A stretch of 16,838 nt of DNA from Pelagophyceae sp. CCMP2097 (Eukaryota > Sar > Pelagophyceae), in assembly GCA_026770575.1 (NCBI GenBank), contig MU657168.1, positions 712,899 through 729,736 on the forward strand. Direction: 5' to 3'. Shown one piece after another: positions 1 through 9,100 of the stretch. Within the stretch, counting starts at the first letter, position 1. Each line of letters opens with the position of its first letter. The notes under the pieces are model-generated. The model did not search any database and was not told where the DNA came from. It was given only the letters and a program-made list of their open reading frames with translations. Position numbers and translations under genes: made by a program.

Positions 1-252
1 CCAGCTCGCGACTTCTAGCGCGCCTTCCGTCGGCGACTCGACGACGAGCACCTTGACGACGAGACGACGCCGATGACCTGCACGCCCTTGGCGTTGAACT
101 GCTCGACGTCGATGCACGCCGTCGGTCTGCCGGACGGGAAGAGGAACTTTGACGGTGTACTGGAATGAGCCCGGGCCGCGAGTCCGGTGGGCCCAGTCGG
201 ACTTCGACGCCTTGGCGCTCTCGGCGACATTGGCCCAATCGGGCTTCGACAT
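1..252 (-). CDS. 5' part of an unidentified gene, runs off left edge
   Basis: An ATG at 252-250 opens a minus-strand frame with no stop to the window edge. It begins MSKPDWANVAESAKASKSDW and uses mostly G or C at codon position 3, as the confident genes here do. The most protein-like reading changes frame twice: an internal stretch (IDVEQFNAKGVQVIGVV, about 128-78) is in another frame from the flanks (VLVVESPTEGALEVASW, to position 1). Two very short introns (about 34 nt with a GTACA donor, then about 32 nt with a GTGCA donor) would restore one frame. Alternatively these are indels in a decaying gene. I do not recognise the protein. The start and strand are moderately supported; the splice structure is not. 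Confidence 0.42.
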   Translation of the reverse strand, partial: MSKPDWANVAESAKASKSDWAHRTRGPGSFQYTVKVPLPVRQTDGVHRRRAVQRQGRAGHRRRLVVKVLVVESPTEGALEVASW

Positions 253-549
253 GGCCGCGCCGCGGGGCTTCATCGCAACGCAGCGCAAGCCAGGGCCTGG
301 CGAGAGGTTATGGCTCCATCCGGGCCGTTTATGGGCTCCTTTAATGTCCGTTTAATGACCGTTGGGAGCTAACTAACTAGATTTTTGAGGTGAACGTCAA
401 TGTGTCATGTTGCGGCCCACTGTTTTTTCGCCACCCCCTTGGTTGCGCACTTTGAATTCCGAAAACCTATCTTTCCAACCAGCCGTGTCGGCCGGGCGCT
501 TCGAGGCGCAGAAGCTGGGAGCTCCTCTGGGCGCAGAGTCGCAGCCGCA

Positions 550-1522
550 ATGTCACACCTGCGCTCCTACGGCGCGTCGCAGTCGGGCCTGCGCGCCTCG
601 CACGGTGCGTCGAGCGGCAAACAAGGCCTCGCATGTTCAGAGGGACGCATATACTCGGACAGACCATGAGGCCGCCGCCGCGCTGGGGCCGGCGCCGCGC
701 CGGTCTTCGCCGTGGGCGCTCCAGGCGTGGTCGTAGGCAGCGACCTCGACGCTTCGATCCCGCGGCCGAAGCTGCCAAAGACGGCTCTGCCTCCCGGCGT
801 CCGCGCGAGGATGGGCCTCGCGCCGCGGCGCGAAGAGGACTTCGCAGCCAGCGAACAGCTCTACAAGGCCGGTGCGGGCGTGCTCCAGCCCGTCGGTGAG
901 CGATCCCTGGGACGCAGGACGAGACAAGAGCGAAAAAACTACAGGGTGCTCGGACCCCGGACGCGCCGCATGCCGACGAGGCAACGCTAGGCTCGGCGCC
1001 GGACGGCACGTTTTTGAAGCGCAACTCTGGCGTGCAGGCGAGCGAAAGAACGTCCGCTCTGGCTCAAATGCGCGGCGACGCGCGCGCGCGGGCCGTCGTC
1101 AACCGCGCGGCCGTGCTCCGCGGCGCCGGCACGTCGGGCTCAAGCCTCGCTTCGCGCGACGCCGCGCCGCGCGCCGCGCCGCGCGCCGTGCCGCAGCAGC
1201 GGCCGACGGCCGACGGGGGTCGGTCAGATTCTGGGCGGCCAAAGGCCGCAGACTCTGGCCAGCAGCGCCAGGCACTGCGCGAGAACGGCGCCGCCGAATG
1301 CCCGCCGCGGCTCCGTCGATCCTCGGACGGTGCGCCGAGCGAGCGGCCGCGCGGCAGGCCCGACGCCAGCGCCGCGTACCGCTGACCCGCACCGAGAGGC
1401 ACGCCAGCAGCCGCGCCTCTCGTGCACGTACCACAGGCCCCGCGCGCCACAAACCCGTAATCAAACAGCATTCGCCAGCGTGCGACGTGGACACGTCCCT
1501 TGGGGCCTCCGGGGAGCTCTGA
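550..1522 (+). CDS. Hypothetical 208-aa protein, four-exon model
   Basis: Proposed exons are 550-604, 725-871, 991-1329 and 1437-1522, separated by introns 605-724, 872-990 and 1330-1436. All three introns start GTGCG and end CAG or TAG, and the phases close to 209 codons including the TGA. The protein starts MSHLRSYGASQSGLRASHG, continues through a lysine/proline-rich part (SIPRPKLPKTALPPGVRARM) and an alpha-helical stretch (ERTSALAQMRGDARARAVVN), then becomes Arg/Ala/Pro/Ser-rich and probably disordered. It has no signal peptide, membrane span or family I recognise. Support is codon-position bias plus the shared intron style; there is no homology. Exon 3 is repetitive in its second half (GCCGCGCCGCGC runs), so a further intron or a different end is possible. 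Overlapping arginine-rich frames in this area look like shadows. Confidence 0.4.
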
Positions 1523-2025
1523 CGGGTCACTTCACCGGGCCCCGGGGGCCCCGGAGAGACTCGCTTGAACCGGACCTCGGTCGACCCACAACTTTAATCA
1601 GGAGCGTCGTCTGTCGCTCGGCGGGACACGGGCCACGCAGGCTCTCGAGTCTCTCGTGAGAAGTTCCTAAGCAGAACCGTTGGAAATCGACGCGTCGGGC
1701 GCGGCTTCGGGGCTCGACGTCGTGCTAGGCCGTCAGTCGCAGGATGGGCGTGAGCTGGTCGCGCTGCTCGAAGACGCGGAGATGGTAGGTCACTGTGCAC
1801 ACAGCTGTGACGGTTCGATCGAGACTTCTCCCAAAAACTTGGATCATCAATTCCGTTGTGTTCTCTGTTGTGACCTCCACCGTCTCGATTTCTGTGCGTC
1901 GAAGTCGAGGCAGCGCGTGTGGCGCGTGTCGAGGCGGGCGTTGACCGTCCCGTGAACCCCAGGCGCGCCCCGGGCGCGGCCTTGCCCTCGAGGCCCTTCT
2001 GGGGCGTCGGCCGTTTCGGGTCGAT
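1523..2025. other. Gene-poor region upstream of the HIR-like gene
   Basis: No confident gene. The part from about 1800 to 1900 is less GC-rich than its surroundings. It should contain the promoter and 5' UTR of the HIR-like gene that starts at 2026, but I see no clear TATA element. A plus-strand open frame (1680-1955) exists here but its codon use is not convincing; the opposite strand reads better and is listed separately. Confidence 0.5.
1725..1891 (-). other. Possible terminal exon or gene remnant, unidentified
   Basis: On the minus strand, after a possible acceptor CAG (plus 1894-1892), a frame reads VEVTTENTTELMIQVFGRSL, then TVTAVCTVTYHLRVFEQRDQ, and ends at a TAG at 1727-1725. The composition (beta-strand-like, few Arg/Ala runs) is more protein-like than any other frame here. 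Upstream exons would have to overlap the first exon of the HIR-like gene on the other strand, and no donor or start is evident, so it may be a relic. I do not recognise the family. Confidence 0.25.
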
Positions 2026-3482
2026 ATGGAGGCTGTGCAGATGCTCGTGACGGTCCCTCCGGGCGTGTTTGGCGGGCAGCAGCTGCAGGTGCAGACGCCG
2101 GCGGGCCTGGCGCAGGTCCAGGTGCCACAGGGCATGATTCCGGGCGGCCAGTTCCGAATCCAGGTCAACGTCCCCGCGGAGCGCACCTACGCGGCCCAGC
2201 CGCCGCCGCCGCAGTACGACCAGCCGCGCGCGCAACCGCGCGGCCGCCCCGAGCGCGGCCAAAACAAGCGCGCGCAGACGCGGCCCGTGACGCGGCAGCC
2301 GGCGCGCGACTCCGGCTACGTGGCGCCGGCCCTCGGCGCAGGCGGCTACGGCGACAGCCTCCAGACGGTCCACCGCCTCCACTCGACGGGGTCGCCCGTC
2401 AACGACTTCGGCCCGCCCCTCGCCTGCCAGCGCGGCTGCTACCGCACGACCTGCGGCTGCTACACGCCCTGCTGCTGCTTTTGCTTGACTGAAAAGGTCG
2501 TCTGCGTCCGCACGGGCGAGGTGCGAGGCCTCTGCGGTTCCCCCGCCGAAGATCGTCGCACGTGGCGATTCTCATGCTTTTTGGCAGGCGGCCATCATCA
2601 CGCGCTTCGGCAAGTTTGCGCGCGTCGGGTCGCCTGGCGTGAACCTCCTCTTGGCGCCCCTCGGCGAATGCGTCCCCTTCGAAAAGGTCGACAGGTGCGC
2701 CGCGACTCGAAAGCGACGGGCCCGCGTCGACGTGCCCTCGCGTTAGGCTCATGTCGATGCGCGTGCAGGAGGCGTCCGTCTCGGCCAACACGAAGACGAA
2801 AGACAACGTCTTTGTGAAGATGCACGTCTCCGTCCTTTACCGCGTGGCCGGCGAGGACCGCGCGAGGGACGCGGCCTACAAGCTGCAAGACGTCCGCGGC
2901 CAGCTCGAGGCCTACGTCGAGGACACGCTGCGGTCGAACATCGCCCGGCTTTTACTGGACGACGTCTTCACGACGTCCAAGGAGCTGGCCCGCGCCGTCT
3001 ACGACTCTGCAGCGCCTCGGATGCTGGAGTACGGCTACGAGATCGTCACGACGCTGGTCACGGGCATCGAACCAGAAGCCAAGGTGAAGACCGCGATGAA
3101 CGAGATCAACATGCAGCGCCGGCTCAAGGAGGCCCAGGTCAACGCCGCCGAGGCGTCCAAGGCGCTGGAGATCAAGCGCGCAGAGGCAAGCGCAGAGGCA
3201 AAGTACCTCTCCGGCGTCGGACTGAGCCGCATGCGAAAGGCCATGATCGACGGCTTCGCGCTGTCCGTGGCCACGTTGAACGTCTCCGAAGACGCCCAGT
3301 ACTCGGGCGACGCGACGGAGTTGTTGCTGACGACGCAGTACCTCGACACTCTAGAGGCGCTGGCGCACGAGGCGGCGGCCCACCCGGGCGGCCAGAAGAC
3401 CAAGCTCCACCTCCCGACGGGCCTCGACGCCGTCGGCCACATGCGCGACCGCCTCGCCTTCTTCAAGGCCGCTTTCGCCTGA
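2026..3482 (+). CDS. HIR-like SPFH/Band 7 membrane-scaffold protein, 445 aa
   Basis: Exons 2026-2520, 2588-2694 and 2747-3482 join in frame to 446 codons including TGA. Both introns (2521-2587, 67 nt; 2695-2746, 52 nt) start GTGCG. From about residue 150 the protein follows plant hypersensitive-induced reaction (HIR) proteins closely: ITRFGKF, MRVQEASV..TKTKDNVFV, AYVEDTLR..LLLDD, YGYEIVTTLVTGIEP, AMNEINMQRR, KRAEASAEAKYLSGVG, then LLTTQYLDTL. HIR proteins are prohibitin/stomatin relatives that oligomerise on the inner face of the plasma membrane through acyl anchors. Residues 1-51 hold a duplicated motif (VTVPPGV.GGQQLQVQTP, then VQVPQGM.PGGQFRIQVNVP), followed by a Pro/Arg-rich linker. A cysteine cluster at about 134-153 (CGCYTPCCCFC) sits just before the SPFH domain and replaces the usual N-terminal acylated Gly/Cys of plant HIR; palmitoylation there is inference. 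The first ATG of the open frame was used as the start. Confidence 0.9.
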
Positions 3483-3737
3483 GGAGGCCGCGGGGGCAGC
3501 TCCCAGTTTTCCCGGCTGCCGCAGGCCGCCCGTCCGAACCACTTAATTCACACCTGTCTACGCCGCGACTTCGAGATGGGACATCATACCTGTCCACGGC
3601 CGCAGCGGCGAGGCCTCGGCACCGACGCCGCGATCGGCTAGCGCTCGAGCTAACTTAATAGCGGCTTCTTCTTTAGCGATTTGGAACTTTTCGGAACTTG
3701 AAAGCGGCCGACATCATTTTTGCGTCGCAGTCTCGGG
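3483..3737. other. Short intergenic region between the HIR-like and VHL/P4H genes
   Basis: No coding signal seen. The last 60 bases before the P4H start are AT-richer and carry a direct repeat of GGAACTT (in TTTGGAACTTTTCGGAACTT), which may belong to the promoter. There is also a spaced repeat of ACCTGTC(T/C)AC around 3551-3600. Confidence 0.5.
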
Positions 3738-5209
3738 ATGCTGGCTGCGCAGGTCGTCTTGGCGGTCTGGGCTCTGGGCGTTTCCGCGTCGCGGTCCGTG
3801 CCGGCAAAATGCCCCGCGCCGTCGGCAAAGTCGCAGACGCTCGGGGAAGGCAAAGTGGACGTGTCGTTTGACAATACGCTCGGAGACGAGCTAGAAGTCG
3901 TCTGGGTCGACTTCCAGGGAGGCGAGGTGGCGCAGGGCGCCATTTCGCCCTACGGCGAGCTCCAGAGAAGCTCGTTTGACGGCCACGTCTTCCGTGTCTA
4001 CTTTCCCATGGCCGACGGGGGTCGCGTTCTCATCAAAGAACACCTTGTCCAAGACCCGTTCTCAAACGGGAGGCGGACGCGCGCCCAGGCCGTCCAGCTC
4101 ACGGTGCGACGCAAAAGCCGGCGCGGCCCCGAAATCGAGAAGCCTTTCAGGCGTGCGCGGAGATTGCGGCGCTCGTCAAGACGTGGGAGAAGACGTCCAA
4201 GCGCGCGGTGCGTTCCCGGTGCACGCAGGGCCCGCGTGCCGCGTTGGACGGCCTTTTGGCGGCAGGCGGAGTTTGAGGCGCTGTTCCACGACGTTTCAGC
4301 GCCGTGCGCGCCCGCGGGCAAGTCTTCGAAATGGAGCTGCGTCAAGTACGGCGGCGCCGCCGAGCTCGCCAAGCGCGACCCGAAACTCTACGGCATCCAG
4401 CCCAACGAGACGCACGTGCGCCGCCGATAGCCGAGACGCCGGCGAGGCCTCCAGCGCGAGGTGCCGCTTAGGCGAAGCGCGCGTACTTAACGGTCGACCC
4501 GACGTACGTGTCGCAGATCGGGGGCATCCCGCGCGTCACGAGCGGCCCGGGCTACGCCAAGATGACGTTCACCGAGCCTCTGAAGGCGGCCATTGCGTGG
4601 TACCACTCTGAAAAGGCCGCTTCGACCGAGGTGCACGGGCCCATCCCCGGCGGCTACACGAACAACGACCACGTGGGCATGGGCAAGCTCAACCTGGACA
4701 AGTTCCCCGCGGTCCACGCGGCCATCGTGCGCGAGATGCGCGACATTATGGAGTGGTGGACCGGGATGCGTTTAAAACACACGTCCACCTTCGGCGTGCG
4801 CATCTACCACCGCAACTCGGCGTTGATCGACCACGTCGACCGCATGGACACGCACCTCGCATCGGCGGTGCTCCAACTAGACCAGCGCGTCGACGCCGAC
4901 GGCGGCTGGCCCTTGGAGGTGCTCCTGGCGGACCGAAAATTCGCCGAAATTTACTTGCAGCCGGGCGAGCTCATCCTCTACGAGGGCGCCTGGCTGCGCC
5001 ACGGCCGGCCCATGCGCTTCAAGGGCGACGAATTTGCAAACGTCTTTTCTCACTTTGCCCCACCCGACTGGGCCGGCCCGACGCCAGATGGCCACGAAGA
5101 CGCCTACTACGGCATCCCCTCAAATCGCCTCACCACCCTCGCAGACGACGGCGTCATCACGTCGGACCACTACCAAAAGTTCCCAAAGCAGCGACCATCC
5201 GAGCTCTAG
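3738..5209 (+). CDS. Secreted VHL beta-like domain fused to prolyl 4-hydroxylase-type 2OG-Fe(II) dioxygenase, 436 aa
   Basis: Exons 3738-4103, 4151-4207, 4266-4415 and 4472-5209 join in frame to 437 codons including TAG. The three introns (47, 58 and 56 nt) all start GTGCG. The ATG at 3738 begins a signal peptide (MLAAQVVLAVWALGVSA). Residues about 40-103 match the von Hippel-Lindau beta domain: F44-N46, W56, DF.G (58-61), then RSSFDGHVFRV (77-87), where S79 and H83 line up with the human VHL Ser111 and His115 that contact hydroxyproline. A helical linker (about 123-200) leads into the oxygenase: H312-x-D314 and H368 are the expected iron ligands (in LIDHVDRMD and RHGRP), with a basic 2-oxoglutarate partner among R373/K375 or nearby and a closing FANVFSHFAP. 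This class hydroxylates prolines in secreted or cell-wall proteins in the ER/Golgi. Peptide specificity cannot be read from sequence. Confidence 0.88.
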
Positions 5210-5542
5210 ATCCATTTGCCAAAGCGCCCGCCAATTGGGCGAGGCGACAACCCCCGTTCCAATTCGAATTGCTAATACACCTCATCCTCCTCGACCGTCC
5301 GATCCCCTCAAGAAGCGCTCGGCGCACAGCCTTGACACAACGTGCTGCCCAGTGCCGACGCCGCGGTGCCCCCCGGGCACACTGTGAAACACACCCAATG
5401 CTAATAAGATTTGACCTCGCACATAAAAATATGCATCTTGGGACGTCTTGTCCGCGCTGACAGTGAAAGCTACGGAGAGCTGATTTCGGTGCCATCGTAC
5501 GGCCTCGTGTCAGATCTCTGCGCAGCCCCAAAACATTTGCTC

Positions 5543-5563
5543 TAGGGGCACTGCGCGCCCCTA
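5543..5563. repeat. Short hairpin, 7-bp GC-rich stem
   Basis: TAGGGGC (5543-5549) pairs perfectly with GCCCCTA (5557-5563) around a 7-nt loop. It lies 42 nt upstream of the larger inverted repeat. Confidence 0.6.
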
Positions 5564-5604
5564 CAAGACCACCAAGGCGGCTATGGTCGTAACTCGGTCA
5601 AATC

Positions 5605-5690
5605 GTCGAACGGTGTATACTCAATTGCGGCAAGAGGTAGCCATGGGCCTCCTCTAGCCGGAATCGACCTTGAGTATACACCGTTCCGAC
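5605..5690. repeat. Long two-level inverted repeat (~86 nt)
   Basis: GAACGGTGTATACTCAA (5608-5624) and TTGAGTATACACCGTTC (5670-5686) are exact reverse complements of 17 bp. The stem extends by about three more pairs (GTC with GAC) past a single bulged C. Inside, CGGCAAGAGG (5628-5637) pairs with CCTCTAGCCG (5651-5660) with one mismatch, around a 13-nt loop. The RNA form would be a long hairpin with a small asymmetric internal loop, of the size of a pre-miRNA; a MITE-like DNA element or a 3' UTR structure is equally possible. Confidence 0.75.
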
Positions 5691-5840
5691 ATTTTATCAA
5701 GAGACTTGTCATTCCCGTGTGGGTACTTCGTATAAAAAGCCTATACGTGCCTCTAGAGAGCCAAGAAGATGGGCCTATGCGTTGGCCAACGCCATGCCAC
5801 CGATATCCAGAGCGGTTACGAGCACTATCAACCAAAAACA

Positions 5841-5854
5841 CGTCCTATAGGACG
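5841..5854. repeat. Perfect 14-bp palindrome
   Basis: CGTCCTATAGGACG is self-complementary over all 14 bases. It lies in the same intergenic region as the long inverted repeat. Function unknown. Confidence 0.5.
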
Positions 5855-6198
5855 CCCCATCGATCGTCATCAAATCGTCACAATATCTCGATAAGTACCC
5901 CCCCCGCTCGTCCACGACGCGCGTCGATACGTGAATATTCTTCCCCCCGGATGCGAAGAGGTCCCCGCGCTGCGTAAGCCTGCGGGTGGCTGCCACTGGC
6001 TGGGCTCGGAAAGAGTGTCGCTTTAGACTAAGGAGTGTGGGGCGGCCGTGCGGGTGGGCGTGGTTCGAGTCGGCCGACGCCTCTCTGCGCGCGAATTGCG
6101 CGACCCGCCCTGCCGCCGCCGCACTCGCGCGTCCTCCGACAGCCGGGTGGCTGCGGAGGGGTCCTTGTAGCCTCGAGAGGGTCGCCACCGTCCCGCGC

Positions 6199-9100
6199 CT
6201 AGCGGTGCAGCGGCGACGGCGGCTCGAGCGAGGCCGCGCGGTCGGCCATTTCAAAGTCCGGTGTGCGCTTCCGGGCCGCCTCATCGCGGCGCGGCGCGCG
6301 GCGGCCGAGCGCGCCGCCGCAGGCGCGGACGAGCGGCGCCAGGAGCGGCGCCACCTGGAGCGCGACGAGGACCACGAGCAGCGCGAGGATGGCCACGAGG
6401 AGCGGCGTCGTCCCCTGCCCGTCGTCGGCGGCGTCGTCGGAATCGTCGCCGTCGTCGAGCGCGGCCGAGGAGAGCTGCTGCAACGTGCCGGGCTCGGCCG
6501 GCAGCGGCCTGCGGCGGCGCGGCGTCACGCGGCGCGGCGGGCCCACTTTGCGCAAACGTGGAGAGGCGCGGACGCGGGCGCGGACGCGGGCGGCGTCGTC
6601 GGCGTCGTCGGCGTCGTATCGGCGGTCGACTTCAGCCAGGCGACGGAGAACGTCTTGGACGACACGGCCGGGCCTGCGGGTCCACGTGACGCGGCGTGCG
6701 GGCTGCCTTCGGGCCTTTGAGCGCTTCCGTCTCGGCTCGGGGCCGCCTCCTCCGTCGCATTACACGCAGGGGGCCTCGTCGCCGCGTCGCCCTTTTGGAC
6801 GCCGGGCCGCACCGTCGGCTGCCGTCTCCTTCGTCCATGCACCTTTGTCGTAGTCCCAGACCGGGTGCACCACGCCGACGCCGCGCGTCTCTTCGCTGAG
6901 CGCGGTGCGGTACTGGTAGACGGCGTCTGCGTCGTACTCGCACTGCGACGCGAGCGTGATCTGAACGTCGGAAAAGTCGCGGCAGAACGGGTGCGTCCGC
7001 GTCACCGTGAGCAGCACCTCGGACTGGCCGTAAGGAAGGCTGTCGATCTTATAGGCCGAGGGCGACTGCCCGTTGATCTTGATGTCGAGGCCGCTCGAGT
7101 CTCCCGGGTGGCCGCAGTAGGCGTCCTCGGTGCCGTTGTACTTGTTCAAGTCCCAGGGGCTCACCTTGGCCACGTCGAGGCGGTAGAGCACGTTGCGCAG
7201 CGACGGCGACAGGTTTTTCAGGATGACGCCAATGGTCGCGACGGCGCCTTCGGCGAGGCCGGCGCAGGCGGCCGTCGCCGCGAACGAGTCGCCGCAGTGG
7301 TACTCGATCGCCTCAATCTCGACGAGCGAGTCGATCTTCGTCGAGCCCGTCTCGCCAGGGCACGAGGAGAGGCCGCTGATGGTCGAAAAGATGGGCGTCC
7401 CGTGCGCGGCGTCCTAAGATGGGCCTCCCTTTGCGCCGGGGACGAGGTGCTGACGAGGCTCAAAGGCGCGAGATGCCCCCCCGGAGACGGCGTCGTCGCC
7501 TCTGTTACCTGGGCGATGCGCACTGCGAAGAAGTCGTCAGGCGACGGGTCGGAGAGGAAAACTTCGACTTTTTCCATGACGCCATCTGCGAGCGACGAGA
7601 CCCGCGAGAGCTTGACGCCAAAGGCGGAGCCAAAGGTCGCCGAGAGCTCCGATTTGACGCCGAATAGGCGCCGCTGCGAGGAGTCGAGTAACGCGAGCCG
7701 GCGGCAGAACTGGTCGGCGATTTCGTCCGCCGACCTCTGGTATCCCTTTTGCTCGAGCCGCCGACGCTGGAAGATGTCCGTGCAGACCGACGCCGAGGTG
7801 CCCAACGAGAACACGGCGGCCGCCGCGAACCCGACGTTGTTGATGCGCGACTTCGCCTCGCCGGTCAAGTACTCGAGGTCCACGTCTGTCGTGCCCGCAA
7901 ACGTGACGACGCGGCCCAGGTCGCCGAGCGCGTCAAACGCGGATTGCGGGTCTACGGCGTCGGCCGAAGTGGCGCAGAATTGCTTCGTCGTCGGCGAGTC
8001 AAATTTTTGGCAGATGCCGAGGAGCTTGTGAGCGGCGGCTAACGTGGCACTGACAGCCGGAGGCGCCTCAGAGCACGAATCTCTGGGCAGGCCGAGCTGG
8101 TTGATGATGGCGCAGTCGGCCTGGCTCGCCTCGAGGAATGTGGCGATCTGCCCTGCGTATTTTTGCACTTGGTCCGCGTCGATGCCTTGACGGCCGCCGG
8201 ACGCAGCATGGAAGTCGGGGTCCAAATGCGACATGGCGGCGAGGCCGCCGGCGACGTAGTCATCAAAGGCTGCGTCGCCGCCGTTTGACAACTTTTCAAA
8301 CTCCTCGAACTGCGAAATGACGCCAGAGAGCATGCCCGTGATCCCACCCGTCACCGTCGTCGCGCTGTTCTGCGTCACGTCGCGGTAGTCGCGCAGCACC
8401 GTCTCCCAGTTCTGCAGCGACTTCTTCGTCAAGTCCGTCGCATCACCTACGGCCACGTTCGTACGGGGCCGCGCGCCGCGCGACATGCCCCGCGCTTCGC
8501 CTCGGCGACCTGCTGGCGACACCCCAGAGCCCCTGATGCCGCGTTTGATGACAACCATAATCTCCGACGCGGCGCGTCGCTGCCGAGCGCGCCGAGCCGC
8601 GCCATCGTCTGCTCGATCTCGTACACGGTCACGACGAACGTCGAGACCTGCTCCGGGAGCCACTCGTGCGTCCGATCGCCCAAAACGCAGTACCTACCGG
8701 CCTCGCGTGTGCTCTGTGTCTCAAATCCTCGCGAGCGGCGTACGACCGCGTCGCGTGCAAGCCGACAAGCAGACGCACTCGACGGCGTCGCTAGCCTGCG
8801 GTGCGAAGCTACCCGCTGCGAAATCGACGACGACGGCGGTCAGGACTCTGATGTTGGCGCCGCCGCCGACGATGACGTCGCCCGGCTGGCCGGCGAGGAA
8901 CGGGTCTTTACTCGTCGTGATGGCCTCGTCGAAGGTAAATTCGAGGTCGTGCCCCTGCGACAAGACAGCCGCCGCGGCCACCGACGGCCCCTTCATGGCG
9001 AGCTTGACGCCGGCGCCAGCGGAGACTTGGACGACTGGATTGGTGAACCCCGCACCAAAGGCGGAAAACACGGCCCCGGTTGCAAACGTGTGGCCGGCCG

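Larger units (their letters stand above)
5210..6198. other. Convergent intergenic region between two 3' ends
   Basis: The P4H gene ends at 5209 on plus and the giant receptor gene ends at 6199 on minus, so both 3' UTRs and terminators should lie here. Composition is mixed, AT-richer around 5390-5960. Open frames on both strands (for example 5775-6284 minus, with a hydrophobic stretch TCFWLIVLVTALDIGGMALA) show no family I recognise and lack the codon bias of the real genes. Inverted repeats inside it are listed separately. Confidence 0.55.

Noticed and set aside
467..1024. 185-codon minus-strand frame
   Set aside because: Extreme Arg/Ala/Pro content and antisense to frames with better codon-position bias; treated as a shadow.
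1725..1891. Band 7 (HIR) duplicate fragment as the identity of the minus-strand stretch
   Set aside because: A faint resemblance of TVTAVCTVTYHLRV to SPFH beta strands is too short to support a family call.
3720..3737. Upstream non-ATG start for the VHL/P4H gene
   Set aside because: The ATG at 3738 gives a clean signal peptide; an extra MRRSLG lead from a TTG is not expected in a eukaryotic gene.
6055..6090. tRNA-like T-arm sequence GGTTCGAGTCG
   Set aside because: The flanking bases do not form a 5-bp T stem, and no anticodon arm or acceptor stem is present.
6865..8031. 388-codon plus-strand open frame opposite the giant receptor gene
   Set aside because: It is a mirror of receptor exons 8 and 9. 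The minus strand carries the codon bias and splice-phase consistency; the plus translation is Arg/Val/Ala-rich with no domain. The same applies to plus 11376-12254 and 12270-12905.
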